Source of the DNA: Cellvibrionales bacterium UBA4451 | GTDB lineage: Bacteria > Pseudomonadota > Gammaproteobacteria > Pseudomonadales > Porticoccaceae | DNA: 64,000 nt | NCBI GenBank assembly: GCA_002390285.1 | Contig: DGPB01000008.1 | Location: forward strand, 1 to 64,000 | Reading direction: 5' to 3' | Shown: positions 43,017 through 51,238 of the stretch, in pieces | Position numbering within the stretch: position 1 is the stretch's first letter | Layout: the number at the start of each line of letters is the position of its first letter | Notes under the pieces: generated by a model | What the model saw: only the letters and a program-made list of their open reading frames with translations | Told to the model about the DNA's origin: nothing | Databases searched by the model: none | Translations under genes and position numbers: made by a program

Positions 43017-44282
43017 TTACTGACGAATTTCGCCATGACCAAACACAATCCATTTCTGTGAGGTCAGGCCTTCCAGTCCCACCGGGCCACGGGCGTGAAT
43101 CTTATCGGTGGAAATACCAATCTCAGCACCTAGTCCGTATTCAAAACCATCGGCAAAGCGGGTGGAGGCGTTGACCATCACTGAGCTTGAGTCCACTTCT
43201 GTCATAAAACGACGGCCCCTAGCTTCATCATTGGTAACGATCGCTTCGGTATGTTGCGAGCTATAGCGGGCAATATGAGCGATCGCTTCGTCTATGTCGG
43301 CCACGACTTTGATGGAGAGAATAGGTGCCAGATATTCGGTGTTCCAGTCGTCCTCTGTTGCGGCAATACACTCAATATCACTGGGGATAAGTTGCCGGGT
43401 TTTTTCGCAGCCTCGCAGTTCCACTCCCTCTGCGTCATAGGCTTTCGCCAAGCGGGGCAGAATGTCGGTCGCAATGCCTTCGGCTACCAGTAGGGTTTCC
43501 ATGGCATTGCACACACCGTAGCGGTGAGTTTTGGCGTTGAAGGCAATATTGAATGCCATCTCCAAGTCGGCTTTATCATCTATATAGACATGGCAAATAC
43601 CGTCCAGGTGCTTGATGACAGGCACGCGTGCTTCACGGCTAATACGCTCAATTAAGCTTTTTCCGCCACGGGGGACAATCACATCGACGAACTCGGACAT
43701 GGTGATAAGCTCGCCTACGGCTTCGCGGTCTGTGGTCTCGATGACCTGCACGATGGCTTCGGGTAGCCCGGTAGCAGTCAGTCCCTGCTTGATGCAATCT
43801 GCAATGGCTTGATTGGACAGAATAGCTTCGCTGCCTCCACGAAGGATGGTGGCGTTACCCGATTTCAGGCACAGGCTTGCTGCATCGATTGTCACATTAG
43901 GCCGGGATTCATAAATAATGCCGACCACGCCGAGGGGTACCCGCATTTTGCCCAGTTCAATACCGCTTGGACGTTTGGTTAGATCGGTGATCTCACCAAT
44001 GGGGTCGGGCAACGTAGCCACTTGATGCAGGCCCTCGATCATGGCGTCGATCCGGGCATCATTCAGTTCAAGGCGGTCTATCAGTGCTGCATCAAGGCCA
44101 TTGGAGCGGCCATTTTCCACATCGGTGGTATTGGCAGATAGCACGTGTTCACGGTTGTTATTCAGGGCGTCAGCAATGGCCAGTAAAGCCGAATTTTTGG
44201 CCTCACTACTGGCAGCCGCAATCACTCGCGATGCTGCGCGAGCTTGCTGACCCAATGTGTGCATATATGGCTTGATATCCAT
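43017..44282 (-). CDS. proA: gamma-glutamyl phosphate reductase
   Basis: 421 aa from the ATG at 44282 (MDIKPYMHTLGQQ); a TTG at 44300 would add six residues. ProA reduces L-glutamyl-5-phosphate to glutamate semialdehyde, the second step of proline synthesis. The catalytic cysteine lies in HRYGVCNAMETLLV, within the aldehyde dehydrogenase fold. VGIIYESRPNVTIDAASLCLKSGNA is the family signature. It heads the proA-nadD-rsfS-rlmH run. proB is not nearby. Confidence 0.97.
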   Translation of the reverse strand: MDIKPYMHTLGQQARAASRVIAAASSEAKNSALLAIADALNNNREHVLSANTTDVENGRSNGLDAALIDRLELNDARIDAMIEGLHQVATLPDPIGEITDLTKRPSGIELGKMRVPLGVVGIIYESRPNVTIDAASLCLKSGNATILRGGSEAILSNQAIADCIKQGLTATGLPEAIVQVIETTDREAVGELITMSEFVDVIVPRGGKSLIERISREARVPVIKHLDGICHVYIDDKADLEMAFNIAFNAKTHRYGVCNAMETLLVAEGIATDILPRLAKAYDAEGVELRGCEKTRQLIPSDIECIAATEDDWNTEYLAPILSIKVVADIDEAIAHIARYSSQHTEAIVTNDEARGRRFMTEVDSSSVMVNASTRFADGFEYGLGAEIGISTDKIHARGPVGLEGLTSQKWIVFGHGEIRQ

Positions 44283-44426
44283 GAGACCCAACGTGTTCAA
44301 ATTCCGAAACAGGGCATTATATAGCCGAGTGATGCATAAGTCCTGAATGACCGTTGATCAGGGACGCAATTGTCGGTAAATGGCACTGTTTTTACACCGA
44401 GAACGCAGGTTGTTGGCTCTCCGCGC

Positions 44427-44912
44427 TTACTGAGAACCCCTAGGCGTTAAAAGCTTGGACCTTGGTACGAGCACTGACGGATTATTTAGTCGGTCATCAC
44501 TGCGGAGAACGGGTAATGGTTTATGGTGGTCTGGTCGTGGCCGGTAGTAGCGTCGTCCACTGTAGGGGTAGTGCGAGCGGTAGTACTCTTCCCTGTAAAT
44601 CAGAGGAGGCGAGAGCTGTTGTCGGGCTAATTCCAGTTCTTCTTGGGCCTGGCGAATTTTGTCCCTCTCCAATCGATCCTGCTTTAGGCGATCACTCACC
44701 TTCGACATTTGCTCAATTCGTGCGGCAGACTCGGCGGCAGCTTGCTCAGCATCGCTACTGTTTTTGAGCGTCAGTGTCTCTACCAGCACGCTATTAGCCA
44801 CCGGTTCATCACTGTAGATAACCGTGCCGTCAGGGCTAACAGACTTATACACGGTTTGCCCCTGTGCTGCCGTAGTCACTATGACTGTCAATAATATGAT
44901 GACCAGCTTCAC
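44427..44912 (-). CDS. DUF4124 domain-containing protein
   Basis: 161 aa with a signal peptide ending in TTAAQGQ. The first 40 residues after it (VYKSVSPDGTVIYSDEPV) match the DUF4124 pattern, a small periplasmic domain common in Pseudomonas and relatives. A coiled-coil-rich segment (about residues 60-95) with many Glu, Arg and Gln residues follows, then a Tyr/Arg/His-rich tail. No function is known. Upstream are two copies of AGTGTCCAAG 24 bp apart that could be an operator. Confidence 0.85.
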   Translation of the reverse strand: MKLVIILLTVIVTTAAQGQTVYKSVSPDGTVIYSDEPVANSVLVETLTLKNSSDAEQAAAESAARIEQMSKVSDRLKQDRLERDKIRQAQEELELARQQLSPPLIYREEYYRSHYPYSGRRYYRPRPDHHKPLPVLRSDDRLNNPSVLVPRSKLLTPRGSQ

Positions 44913-45066
44913 GCTAACCCTCCGCCCGGGCTCTAATGGTCAGTCTCTTTGATATTTCCTTGGACACTTCTTTTTACACCCTCTTGGACACTATAGCAGT
45001 TGCAAAGTTGTTGAAGGTGCATCGTTTACTAAGCTGTCATTTTCACTATCCCAGTGGTTGTTACTT

Positions 45067-46320
45067 TTACATACTCACTATTGGCAGCTGGTTCCAATTG
45101 GTGGTGTAGTGGGGAGAGCAGTGTTCCTGACGCATAGACCAGCGTTTTTTTACACCTTCCCCTGCGATAAAGGCGGTTCCCCGGCCATAACGGTGGTTGA
45201 TGCCATCCAGTGTTTTCATTAATTCATCAGCCCGCGGGCTTTGGGGCGGTTGAAAGATATCCTGCTGTTGGTGTTTTCTGGCGGTTAGTTCTATCAGTCC
45301 AACACCGGCCTTGAGATAAGCGTGACCGGGACGATAAATTGATCGAACGGCCTGTTTGGCACTGGTTGCTATCACCCTGCTGTCGTCGGTGGGGTAGGGT
45401 AGCTTTACCACTGTGCTGTTACTGTAGTAATTGGGCTGATGGGGTGAGGTATGGATAAACACATGAATGGTCAGCGCTAGGTGTTGTTGTTGTCGTAATT
45501 TTTCAGCCGCTCGGTTGGCGTATAGACTCACCGCCTGTAACAGAGGTGCGATGTCGGTAGGTTTTTCACCAAAAGAGCGGGTGCAGTAAATCTGTTTTTT
45601 GTCTGGAGGCATATCTTCTAGCGTTAGACAGGAGTTGCCGTTAAGTTCCTCGATAGTGCGCTCCACGCAGACATTGAACTGGCGGCGTATGGTTTTTGGG
45701 TTGCTGCTGGCCAGATCCCAGGCTGTGTGAATCGACATATCTGCCAGCCGTCGACCAATACGAGATCCAATGCCCCAGACTTTTGTCACCGGTACTCGAT
45801 GTAACAGCCACTGCCATTTATGGGGGCTGTCGAGCAGACATACCCCATCACAGCTGGGGATATTTTTGGCGGCATGATTGGCCAGTTTAGATAGGGTTTT
45901 ACTGGGAGCGATACCTACGCTCACAGGCATCCGTACCTGTTTCCAAAGCGTTTCTCTCATTGTCTGACCATAGTTATTGAGTACTTGGTCTATGCCGGAT
46001 AACTTAAGGAACATTTCATCAATACTGTAGATTTCTATGTCGGGGCTAAAGTGACGCAGGGTGTCCATCACCCGCCGGGAAATATCACCATAGAGTCGGA
46101 AGTTGCTAGAAAATACCGCTACTCGATGCTGTTCGAGAAGCGGTCGGACTTTAAAGTAGGCCTGCAGGTCGGGAATGCCTAATGCCTTGGCTTCTTTAGA
46201 CCTAGCGATGATGCAGCCATCGTTGTTGCTCAGAACCACCACCGGTTTTCCGCGAAGATCAGGGCGGAAAATTTGCTCACAGCTGGCGTAGCAGCTGTTG
46301 CAGTCTACTAAGGCGAACAT
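45067..46320 (-). CDS. umuC: DNA polymerase V subunit UmuC
   Basis: 417-aa Y-family translesion polymerase that is active with processed UmuD'. The start MFALVDCNSCYASCEQIF contains the first metal-binding Asp. SIDEMFLKLSG holds the second acidic pair, and VSVGIAPSKTLSKLANHAAK is the conserved finger-palm motif. Length is close to that of E. coli UmuC (422 aa). It overlaps umuD by 13 bp, in the usual SOS order, and depends on the upstream LexA box. Confidence 0.97.
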   Translation of the reverse strand: MFALVDCNSCYASCEQIFRPDLRGKPVVVLSNNDGCIIARSKEAKALGIPDLQAYFKVRPLLEQHRVAVFSSNFRLYGDISRRVMDTLRHFSPDIEIYSIDEMFLKLSGIDQVLNNYGQTMRETLWKQVRMPVSVGIAPSKTLSKLANHAAKNIPSCDGVCLLDSPHKWQWLLHRVPVTKVWGIGSRIGRRLADMSIHTAWDLASSNPKTIRRQFNVCVERTIEELNGNSCLTLEDMPPDKKQIYCTRSFGEKPTDIAPLLQAVSLYANRAAEKLRQQQHLALTIHVFIHTSPHQPNYYSNSTVVKLPYPTDDSRVIATSAKQAVRSIYRPGHAYLKAGVGLIELTARKHQQQDIFQPPQSPRADELMKTLDGINHRYGRGTAFIAGEGVKKRWSMRQEHCSPHYTTNWNQLPIVSM

Positions 46321-46739
46321 CGGTGATGGCGTACAGAGTGGATAACCACACCCTCAATCAGTAATTCAGCGTTATCGTGTAATTCAATAGGTGGGTAACG
46401 GATGTTGCCAGAGCGCAGTAGCTGGTCGTGCATGTCCAGTACCTTACAAGTGAGCTCACCATCAATAGCAGCGATCACCACATCTCCGTGTTGTGGTTGT
46501 AAGGCCCGGTCTACAATCAGTAAGTCACCACTAAAAATACCAAAACCGGTCATCGAATCTCCCTCAGCTCGGGCAAAAAAAGTGGCGGAAGGGTGTTTGA
46601 TCAGGTGTTCCCTGATGTCCAGCGGTGTCTCCATAAAATCGTCGGCAGGGCTAGGAAACCCGGCAGAGACGGCCACGCTAAATAGTGGGAAGGATGCAGA
46701 TTGGCCGAGGGTTGACAATTGTATGGGGGAGGTTTTCAT
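46308..46739 (-). CDS. umuD: DNA polymerase V subunit UmuD (LexA-like autoprotease)
   Basis: 143 aa from the ATG at 46739. RecA-stimulated self-cleavage should occur at Ala26-Gly27 in VSAGFPSP, and the catalytic dyad is Ser62 (EGDSMTG) and Lys99 (ELTCKVL), each offset by exactly two from the E. coli positions. A longer frame from a TTG at 46775 would start inside or beyond the LexA box and is not used. umuC follows with a 13-bp overlap. Confidence 0.96.
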   Translation of the reverse strand: MKTSPIQLSTLGQSASFPLFSVAVSAGFPSPADDFMETPLDIREHLIKHPSATFFARAEGDSMTGFGIFSGDLLIVDRALQPQHGDVVIAAIDGELTCKVLDMHDQLLRSGNIRYPPIELHDNAELLIEGVVIHSVRHHRCSP

Positions 46740-46750
46740 CTTCACGAATA

Positions 46751-46770
46751 TACTGTATATATAAACAGTA
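46751..46770. promoter_or_regulatory. LexA (SOS) box of umuDC
   Basis: The sequence TACTGTATATATAAACAGTA is an almost perfect gammaproteobacterial LexA operator, with CTG and CAG at the standard 10-bp spacing. It ends 12 bp upstream of the umuD ATG, so LexA repression would cover the promoter or leader. Confidence 0.95.
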
Positions 46771-46830
46771 TTCAAGATGGCTGGGGCTACGAGTGTAGAT
46801 TTTTTAATGAGCTGTTACTGTTCGAGCGGA

Positions 46831-49029
46831 CTATATGGGCTCCACATTGACCAATACAGATTTAAATGCCGGTGTCTTGCTGCGCGGATCACGCTCACAA
46901 CCGATAAGCACATTTGCTTCTGGAAAATAAGCCATCAGATTGTTGTCGGGTAAATCAAAGGGATAAACTCGAACGTGATCCATCCTGCCATAGGCAGACA
47001 CCAGATTGACCACATGATTGTGAATGCTCAGGCGCTGGATAGTGGTGGGGCTCATCAATACTGACCATCGCTCTTGGGTGTTGCGGTAGCTGTCCGTCTC
47101 CTCGTAAATAATGGTGTTGAATTGACCTTCACTGCGCACGGTCATCAGTGTGAAGGGGTAGTTTGAGCTCTGTGGTCGGGGTGGGAGTGGTTGAACTCTA
47201 AAGCGTGCTCGACCGCCTGGCACCTTAAATTCCGGGGTGTGTTTTAACCGGCCTTTGATATGAAACTCCTGTTTTTTCACATCAATATCGGCCAGTTGTT
47301 CCATCCCGGGAATAACCTTGGCAATGGCTTCCCGAATATTCTTGTGTTTTTTAAATTGGTTGAAGTCTACGGGGCAGTCCACTAATAACTGCTGTGCAAG
47401 GTCACTTAGTACCACCACTTCAGGACGGGTGTTTTCATGGCGATCGATACCACCATCACTGAGCCGTACATAATTGAACATGGATTCTTGCGTCGTTGGT
47501 TGCCATTCCTCATCTCGAGCGGTGACGGGCAGAATCATCATTTCACTGGTATCACAGCCGTGGAGATGACCAGTATTCAGTGTCGTGGTTAAACATAACT
47601 TGAAGCCGATATTATTCAGCGACCGTGCTGCCCAAGCTGAATTCGGGGTCGCACCATAGAGGTTGCCGCCCATCAGTAGGGCGGTATCTATTTTATGATT
47701 ATGTGCGGCGTCTATACAGGCCAGCGTATCCATGCCTTCAGTAGTGGGGAGTTGAACGCCAAGTTCAGATTCAATTTTATGGAAGATGTCTTCCGCCAAA
47801 ACGGGTTTGACGCCAATGGTGCCAATACCCTGAACATTACTATGGCCGCGCAGGGGAAGAAGGCCTGCGCCGGGTTTGCCAATCATGCCCCGCAGGAGGG
47901 CCAGATTGGAGATGTATTCGATATTCTCAACACCGTGTTGATGGTGAGTCATCCCCATACCCCAGGCAAAAATTACGTTTTGCGCGGCGATGTACTGGTC
48001 TGCCACCTTTTTGATCTGTTGCTGAGAAATACCGGTAGTCTGTTCAATAGTTTGCCAGAGCGTATTTTCAATATCCTGCCTGAAGAGATCAAATTGATCG
48101 GTGTGTTGTGCAATAAAGTCAGTGTGTTCCCCTCGCTTTTCCAATACTGATTTGGCAATACCCTTAAGCAGAGCAATATCACTACCAATAGCAGGTTGCA
48201 GGTATTCACTGGCGATCCAGGTGCCGCCAGTCATCATGGACTTAGCGCTTTTGGGGACGGCAAAGCGTACTAGTCCAGGTTCTTTGGCTGGGTTGATTAT
48301 TACCACGCGACCACCTCGATCACGGACACCCTTGAGTTGATGGATAAAACGTGGGTGGTTGGATGCAGGGTTGGCACCGATCACAAACACCATATCGCAA
48401 TGCGAGAGATCTTCTAGCTCAACAGTAGATGTACCTGTGCCGATGGTGGCTCCCAAGGCTTCGCTGGTGGCTTGGTGGCAGTAGTAGGAGCAGTTGTTGA
48501 CGTTGTTGGTGCCGTAAAGACGGGCTAATAATTGAAAAATAAAGCCAGCCTCGTTGGAAGATCTACCGGAAGAATAGAAAAAAGATCGAGATGGGTCAGT
48601 AGTGGAGAATTTTTCAGCGGCATAGGCCAGCGCCCATTCCCAGCTAACCTCACTAAAGTGGTCGGCATTTTTTGCCTTAAAAATGGGATTACCTAGCCTG
48701 CCGAGATGCTCTAGTTCGTAACCGCTTAATTCCCGTAACTCGGACAGTGAATGATTGAATATTTCTGATGGAATGGCCGGTTGTATATCAGTTGATTGCG
48801 CCTGAATGCTTTTATTGCAGACAGCAGGAAATTCACCCTGCTCGTTCGTCATACCACCTCGTTGACCTCCCATGCCAAGCCCACAGGCCTTACAGGTATT
48901 TTTTGAAGTCAGCGCCTTGGATGAGTTTTTAAGGCCAATTTTTCGGACAGTATTGAGTGTATAGAGAACCTTTTTGGTTCCGCCGCCAATAATATTTTCA
49001 GAAGCAGGCACGTTGCGATGATCACTCAT
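46831..49029 (-). CDS. YdeP/FdhF-type molybdopterin oxidoreductase
   Basis: 732-aa protein of the formate dehydrogenase alpha-like (YdeP, TIGR01701-type) group of the DMSO reductase superfamily. CKACGLGMGGQRGGMTNE near residue 47 and the cofactor-binding FSSGRSSNEAGF (roughly), MVFVIGANPASNHPRF and YFPEANVLIG are visible. No Sec or obvious catalytic Cys is seen, so formate oxidation is not certain. The C-terminus has the MopB_CT-like GRMDHVRVYPFDLPDNNLMAYF. It starts 26 bp downstream of fghA, which suggests it completes a formaldehyde detoxification pathway. Confidence 0.88.
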   Translation of the reverse strand: MSDHRNVPASENIIGGGTKKVLYTLNTVRKIGLKNSSKALTSKNTCKACGLGMGGQRGGMTNEQGEFPAVCNKSIQAQSTDIQPAIPSEIFNHSLSELRELSGYELEHLGRLGNPIFKAKNADHFSEVSWEWALAYAAEKFSTTDPSRSFFYSSGRSSNEAGFIFQLLARLYGTNNVNNCSYYCHQATSEALGATIGTGTSTVELEDLSHCDMVFVIGANPASNHPRFIHQLKGVRDRGGRVVIINPAKEPGLVRFAVPKSAKSMMTGGTWIASEYLQPAIGSDIALLKGIAKSVLEKRGEHTDFIAQHTDQFDLFRQDIENTLWQTIEQTTGISQQQIKKVADQYIAAQNVIFAWGMGMTHHQHGVENIEYISNLALLRGMIGKPGAGLLPLRGHSNVQGIGTIGVKPVLAEDIFHKIESELGVQLPTTEGMDTLACIDAAHNHKIDTALLMGGNLYGATPNSAWAARSLNNIGFKLCLTTTLNTGHLHGCDTSEMMILPVTARDEEWQPTTQESMFNYVRLSDGGIDRHENTRPEVVVLSDLAQQLLVDCPVDFNQFKKHKNIREAIAKVIPGMEQLADIDVKKQEFHIKGRLKHTPEFKVPGGRARFRVQPLPPRPQSSNYPFTLMTVRSEGQFNTIIYEETDSYRNTQERWSVLMSPTTIQRLSIHNHVVNLVSAYGRMDHVRVYPFDLPDNNLMAYFPEANVLIGCERDPRSKTPAFKSVLVNVEPI

Positions 49030-49055
49030 ATCATTTTTTGCTCATGTTCAGGCCA

Positions 49056-49895
49056 CTATAAATACTGCGCATGAAACGTTAGATGCTCACCAATAAACGA
49101 AGCAATAAAATAATAGCTGTGGTCATAGCCAGGTTGCATCCGAATAGTCATGGGGTAAGGTGCACTACGGCAGGCCGCCTCCAGCAATTCTGTTTTCAGT
49201 TGCTCCTGAAGGAAATCATCTCGATCACCCTGATCGATCAAAACTGGCAGGTGGTGAGACGGAGAGCTTGATTTGATTAGCTCAGAAGTGTCGTATTGTT
49301 TCCATGCTTGCTGGTCATCACCGAGATACAGATCTAATGCTTTGTTACCCCAAGGGCAGTTTATGGGTGAACAAATAGGGGCAAAAGCCGAGGCAGATTT
49401 GTACTGCCTGGGGTTCCTCAGGGCAATGGTCAATGCGCCATGACCACCCATGGAATGGCCTGAGATACTGATTTTTGTACCATCAATGGGAAGTTGCTGG
49501 TTCACCAGCGCGGGCAATTCACTCACCACGTAATCGTACATATGGTAATGCTTATTCCAGGGTGACGCAGTGGCGTTCACATAGAAGCCAGCGCCCAGTC
49601 CAGCATCATAGCTGCCTTCTGGATCATCGGGTATTTCGTCACCACGGGGGCTGGTATCTGGAGCAATAATGGCCATGCCATATTTTGCAGCATATTGTTG
49701 GGCTCCGGCCTTGGTCATAAAGTTTTCGTCGGTGCAGGTCAGGCCCGATAACCAGTAAAGTGCCGGAACCGGGCCTTGTTCTGCCTGGGGTGGCAGATAG
49801 ACAGAAAACGTCATGGCGCAATTGAGCGTATCCGAGTCGTGGGAGAAACGGAGTTGTTGTCCACCAAAGGATTTATGTGCCTCTATTTGGTCCAT
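49056..49895 (-). CDS. fghA: S-formylglutathione hydrolase
   Basis: 279-aa esterase-D-type alpha/beta hydrolase that cleaves S-formylglutathione to glutathione and formate. The nucleophile Ser149 lies in SGHSMGGHGAL, and GLTCTDENFMTKAGAQ is a family signature. The C-terminal PGYDHSYYFIASFI contains the catalytic His. It is 28 bp after frmA and 26 bp before the molybdopterin oxidoreductase, so the three probably form an operon. Length is normal (about 275-285 aa). Confidence 0.96.
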   Translation of the reverse strand: MDQIEAHKSFGGQQLRFSHDSDTLNCAMTFSVYLPPQAEQGPVPALYWLSGLTCTDENFMTKAGAQQYAAKYGMAIIAPDTSPRGDEIPDDPEGSYDAGLGAGFYVNATASPWNKHYHMYDYVVSELPALVNQQLPIDGTKISISGHSMGGHGALTIALRNPRQYKSASAFAPICSPINCPWGNKALDLYLGDDQQAWKQYDTSELIKSSSPSHHLPVLIDQGDRDDFLQEQLKTELLEAACRSAPYPMTIRMQPGYDHSYYFIASFIGEHLTFHAQYL

Positions 49896-49923
49896 GGCGA
49901 TTTTTTCCCGTTAAAATCTGAAT

Positions 49924-51030
49924 TTAGTAGAGCACGACTGATCGAATACTTTCTCCCGCGTGCATTAGATCAAAGGCTTTATTGATATCGTCCAGAGGCA
50001 TAGTGTGGGTAATCAAATCATCGATATTGATTTTACCGTCCATATACCAATCGACAATTCTAGGCACATCGGTGCGCCCTCTTGCTCCTCCGAATGCGGT
50101 GCCACGCCATGAACGCCCAGTCACTAGTTGAAATGGACGGGTAGCGATTTCCTGACCTGCACCGGCAACGCCCACAATACAGCTTTGCCCCCAGCCCTTG
50201 TGACAGCATTCCAGTGCCTCTCGCATCACTTGTACATTGCCAATACATTCGAAGCTGTAATCCACACCGCCACCGGTCATATCGACAATATGATCTACTA
50301 CATTCACAACCTCTGATGGGTTGATAAAGTCGGTCATGCCAAACTGTTTTGCCAAGTGGACTCTATTTTGGTTCAAGTCTATGCCGATAATTCGTGTAGC
50401 CCCCACCATTTTGGCACCCTGAATGACATTCAGGCCAATACCGCCGAGGCCAAATACCGCCACGGTTGAACCCGCTTCCACTTTCATAGTGAAGGCTACA
50501 GCACCAATGCCGGTAGTGACGCCGCAACCGATGTAACAAATCTTGTCAAAAGGGGCATCTTCCCGGACTTTGGCTAGGGCAATTTCGGGTAACACGGTGT
50601 AGTTAGAAAACGTAGAGCAGCCCATGTAGTGAAGAATTGGCCGGCCATCCAGAGAAAAACGGCTGGTGCCATCGGGCATAACACCTTGCCCCTGAGTGGC
50701 GCGAATAGCTTGGCATAGATTAGTTTTTGGGTTCAGGCAGAAATTGCACTCTCGGCATTCCGGGGTATATAGGGGGATGACGTGATCGCCCGGTTTAAGG
50801 CTCTTAACGTCCGACCCCACATCGACAACTACACCGGCACCTTCGTGGCCCAGAATAGCGGGGAAAGCACCTTCCGCGTCATCGCCCGACAAGGTGAAGG
50901 CGTCGGTATGGCACACACCTGTAGCCTTGATTTCCACCAGAACCTCACCTGCTTTTGGGCCCTGTAAGTCAACCTCTACCAACTCAAGTGGTGCACCTGA
51001 TTTAAAGGCCACTGCCGCACGTGTTTTCAT
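49924..51030 (-). CDS. frmA: S-(hydroxymethyl)glutathione dehydrogenase (class III alcohol dehydrogenase)
   Basis: 368-aa zinc-dependent NAD enzyme oxidising the formaldehyde-glutathione adduct to S-formylglutathione. Catalytic zinc ligands are Cys40 and His62/Glu63 (GHEGAG), and structural zinc ligands are C92, C95, C98, C106 in CRECNFCLNPKTNLC. The Rossmann motif is FGLGGIGLNVIQGAKMVGA. It is the first gene of the frmA-fghA-oxidoreductase operon. No FrmR-type repressor gene is adjacent. Confidence 0.96.
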   Translation of the reverse strand: MKTRAAVAFKSGAPLELVEVDLQGPKAGEVLVEIKATGVCHTDAFTLSGDDAEGAFPAILGHEGAGVVVDVGSDVKSLKPGDHVIPLYTPECRECNFCLNPKTNLCQAIRATQGQGVMPDGTSRFSLDGRPILHYMGCSTFSNYTVLPEIALAKVREDAPFDKICYIGCGVTTGIGAVAFTMKVEAGSTVAVFGLGGIGLNVIQGAKMVGATRIIGIDLNQNRVHLAKQFGMTDFINPSEVVNVVDHIVDMTGGGVDYSFECIGNVQVMREALECCHKGWGQSCIVGVAGAGQEIATRPFQLVTGRSWRGTAFGGARGRTDVPRIVDWYMDGKINIDDLITHTMPLDDINKAFDLMHAGESIRSVVLY

Positions 51031-51238
51031 CTTCGGTTTTCTCCATTTGAGCTGTTTTCGATCGGCGGAGCACTATAATCAGTTGGCCTAGGTGAGGCAA
51101 ACCGAACCGGAATACCTGTAAACAAAATCTGCGGTAAACCAAGTTTCCACTATAGTAATTTTCTTTGTGAGGGGGAAATAGCACATGACTTATTTTTATC
51201 ACTTCTTTGGAAAAGGTGGGGCTTTGAGACGGTGGGGA

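Noticed and set aside
44283..44300. TTG start for proA at 44300
   Set aside because: The added residues are not typical of ProA; the ATG at 44282 gives the usual N-terminus. The evidence is modest because both ribosome sites are weak.
46740..46775. Longer UmuD start at a TTG (46775)
   Set aside because: The extension would be encoded by the LexA box itself, and the shorter form matches E. coli residue spacing around the cleavage site and dyad.
47695..48150. 151-aa plus-strand frame in the molybdopterin oxidoreductase gene
   Set aside because: Antisense shadow; the minus-strand protein is complete and has clear motifs.
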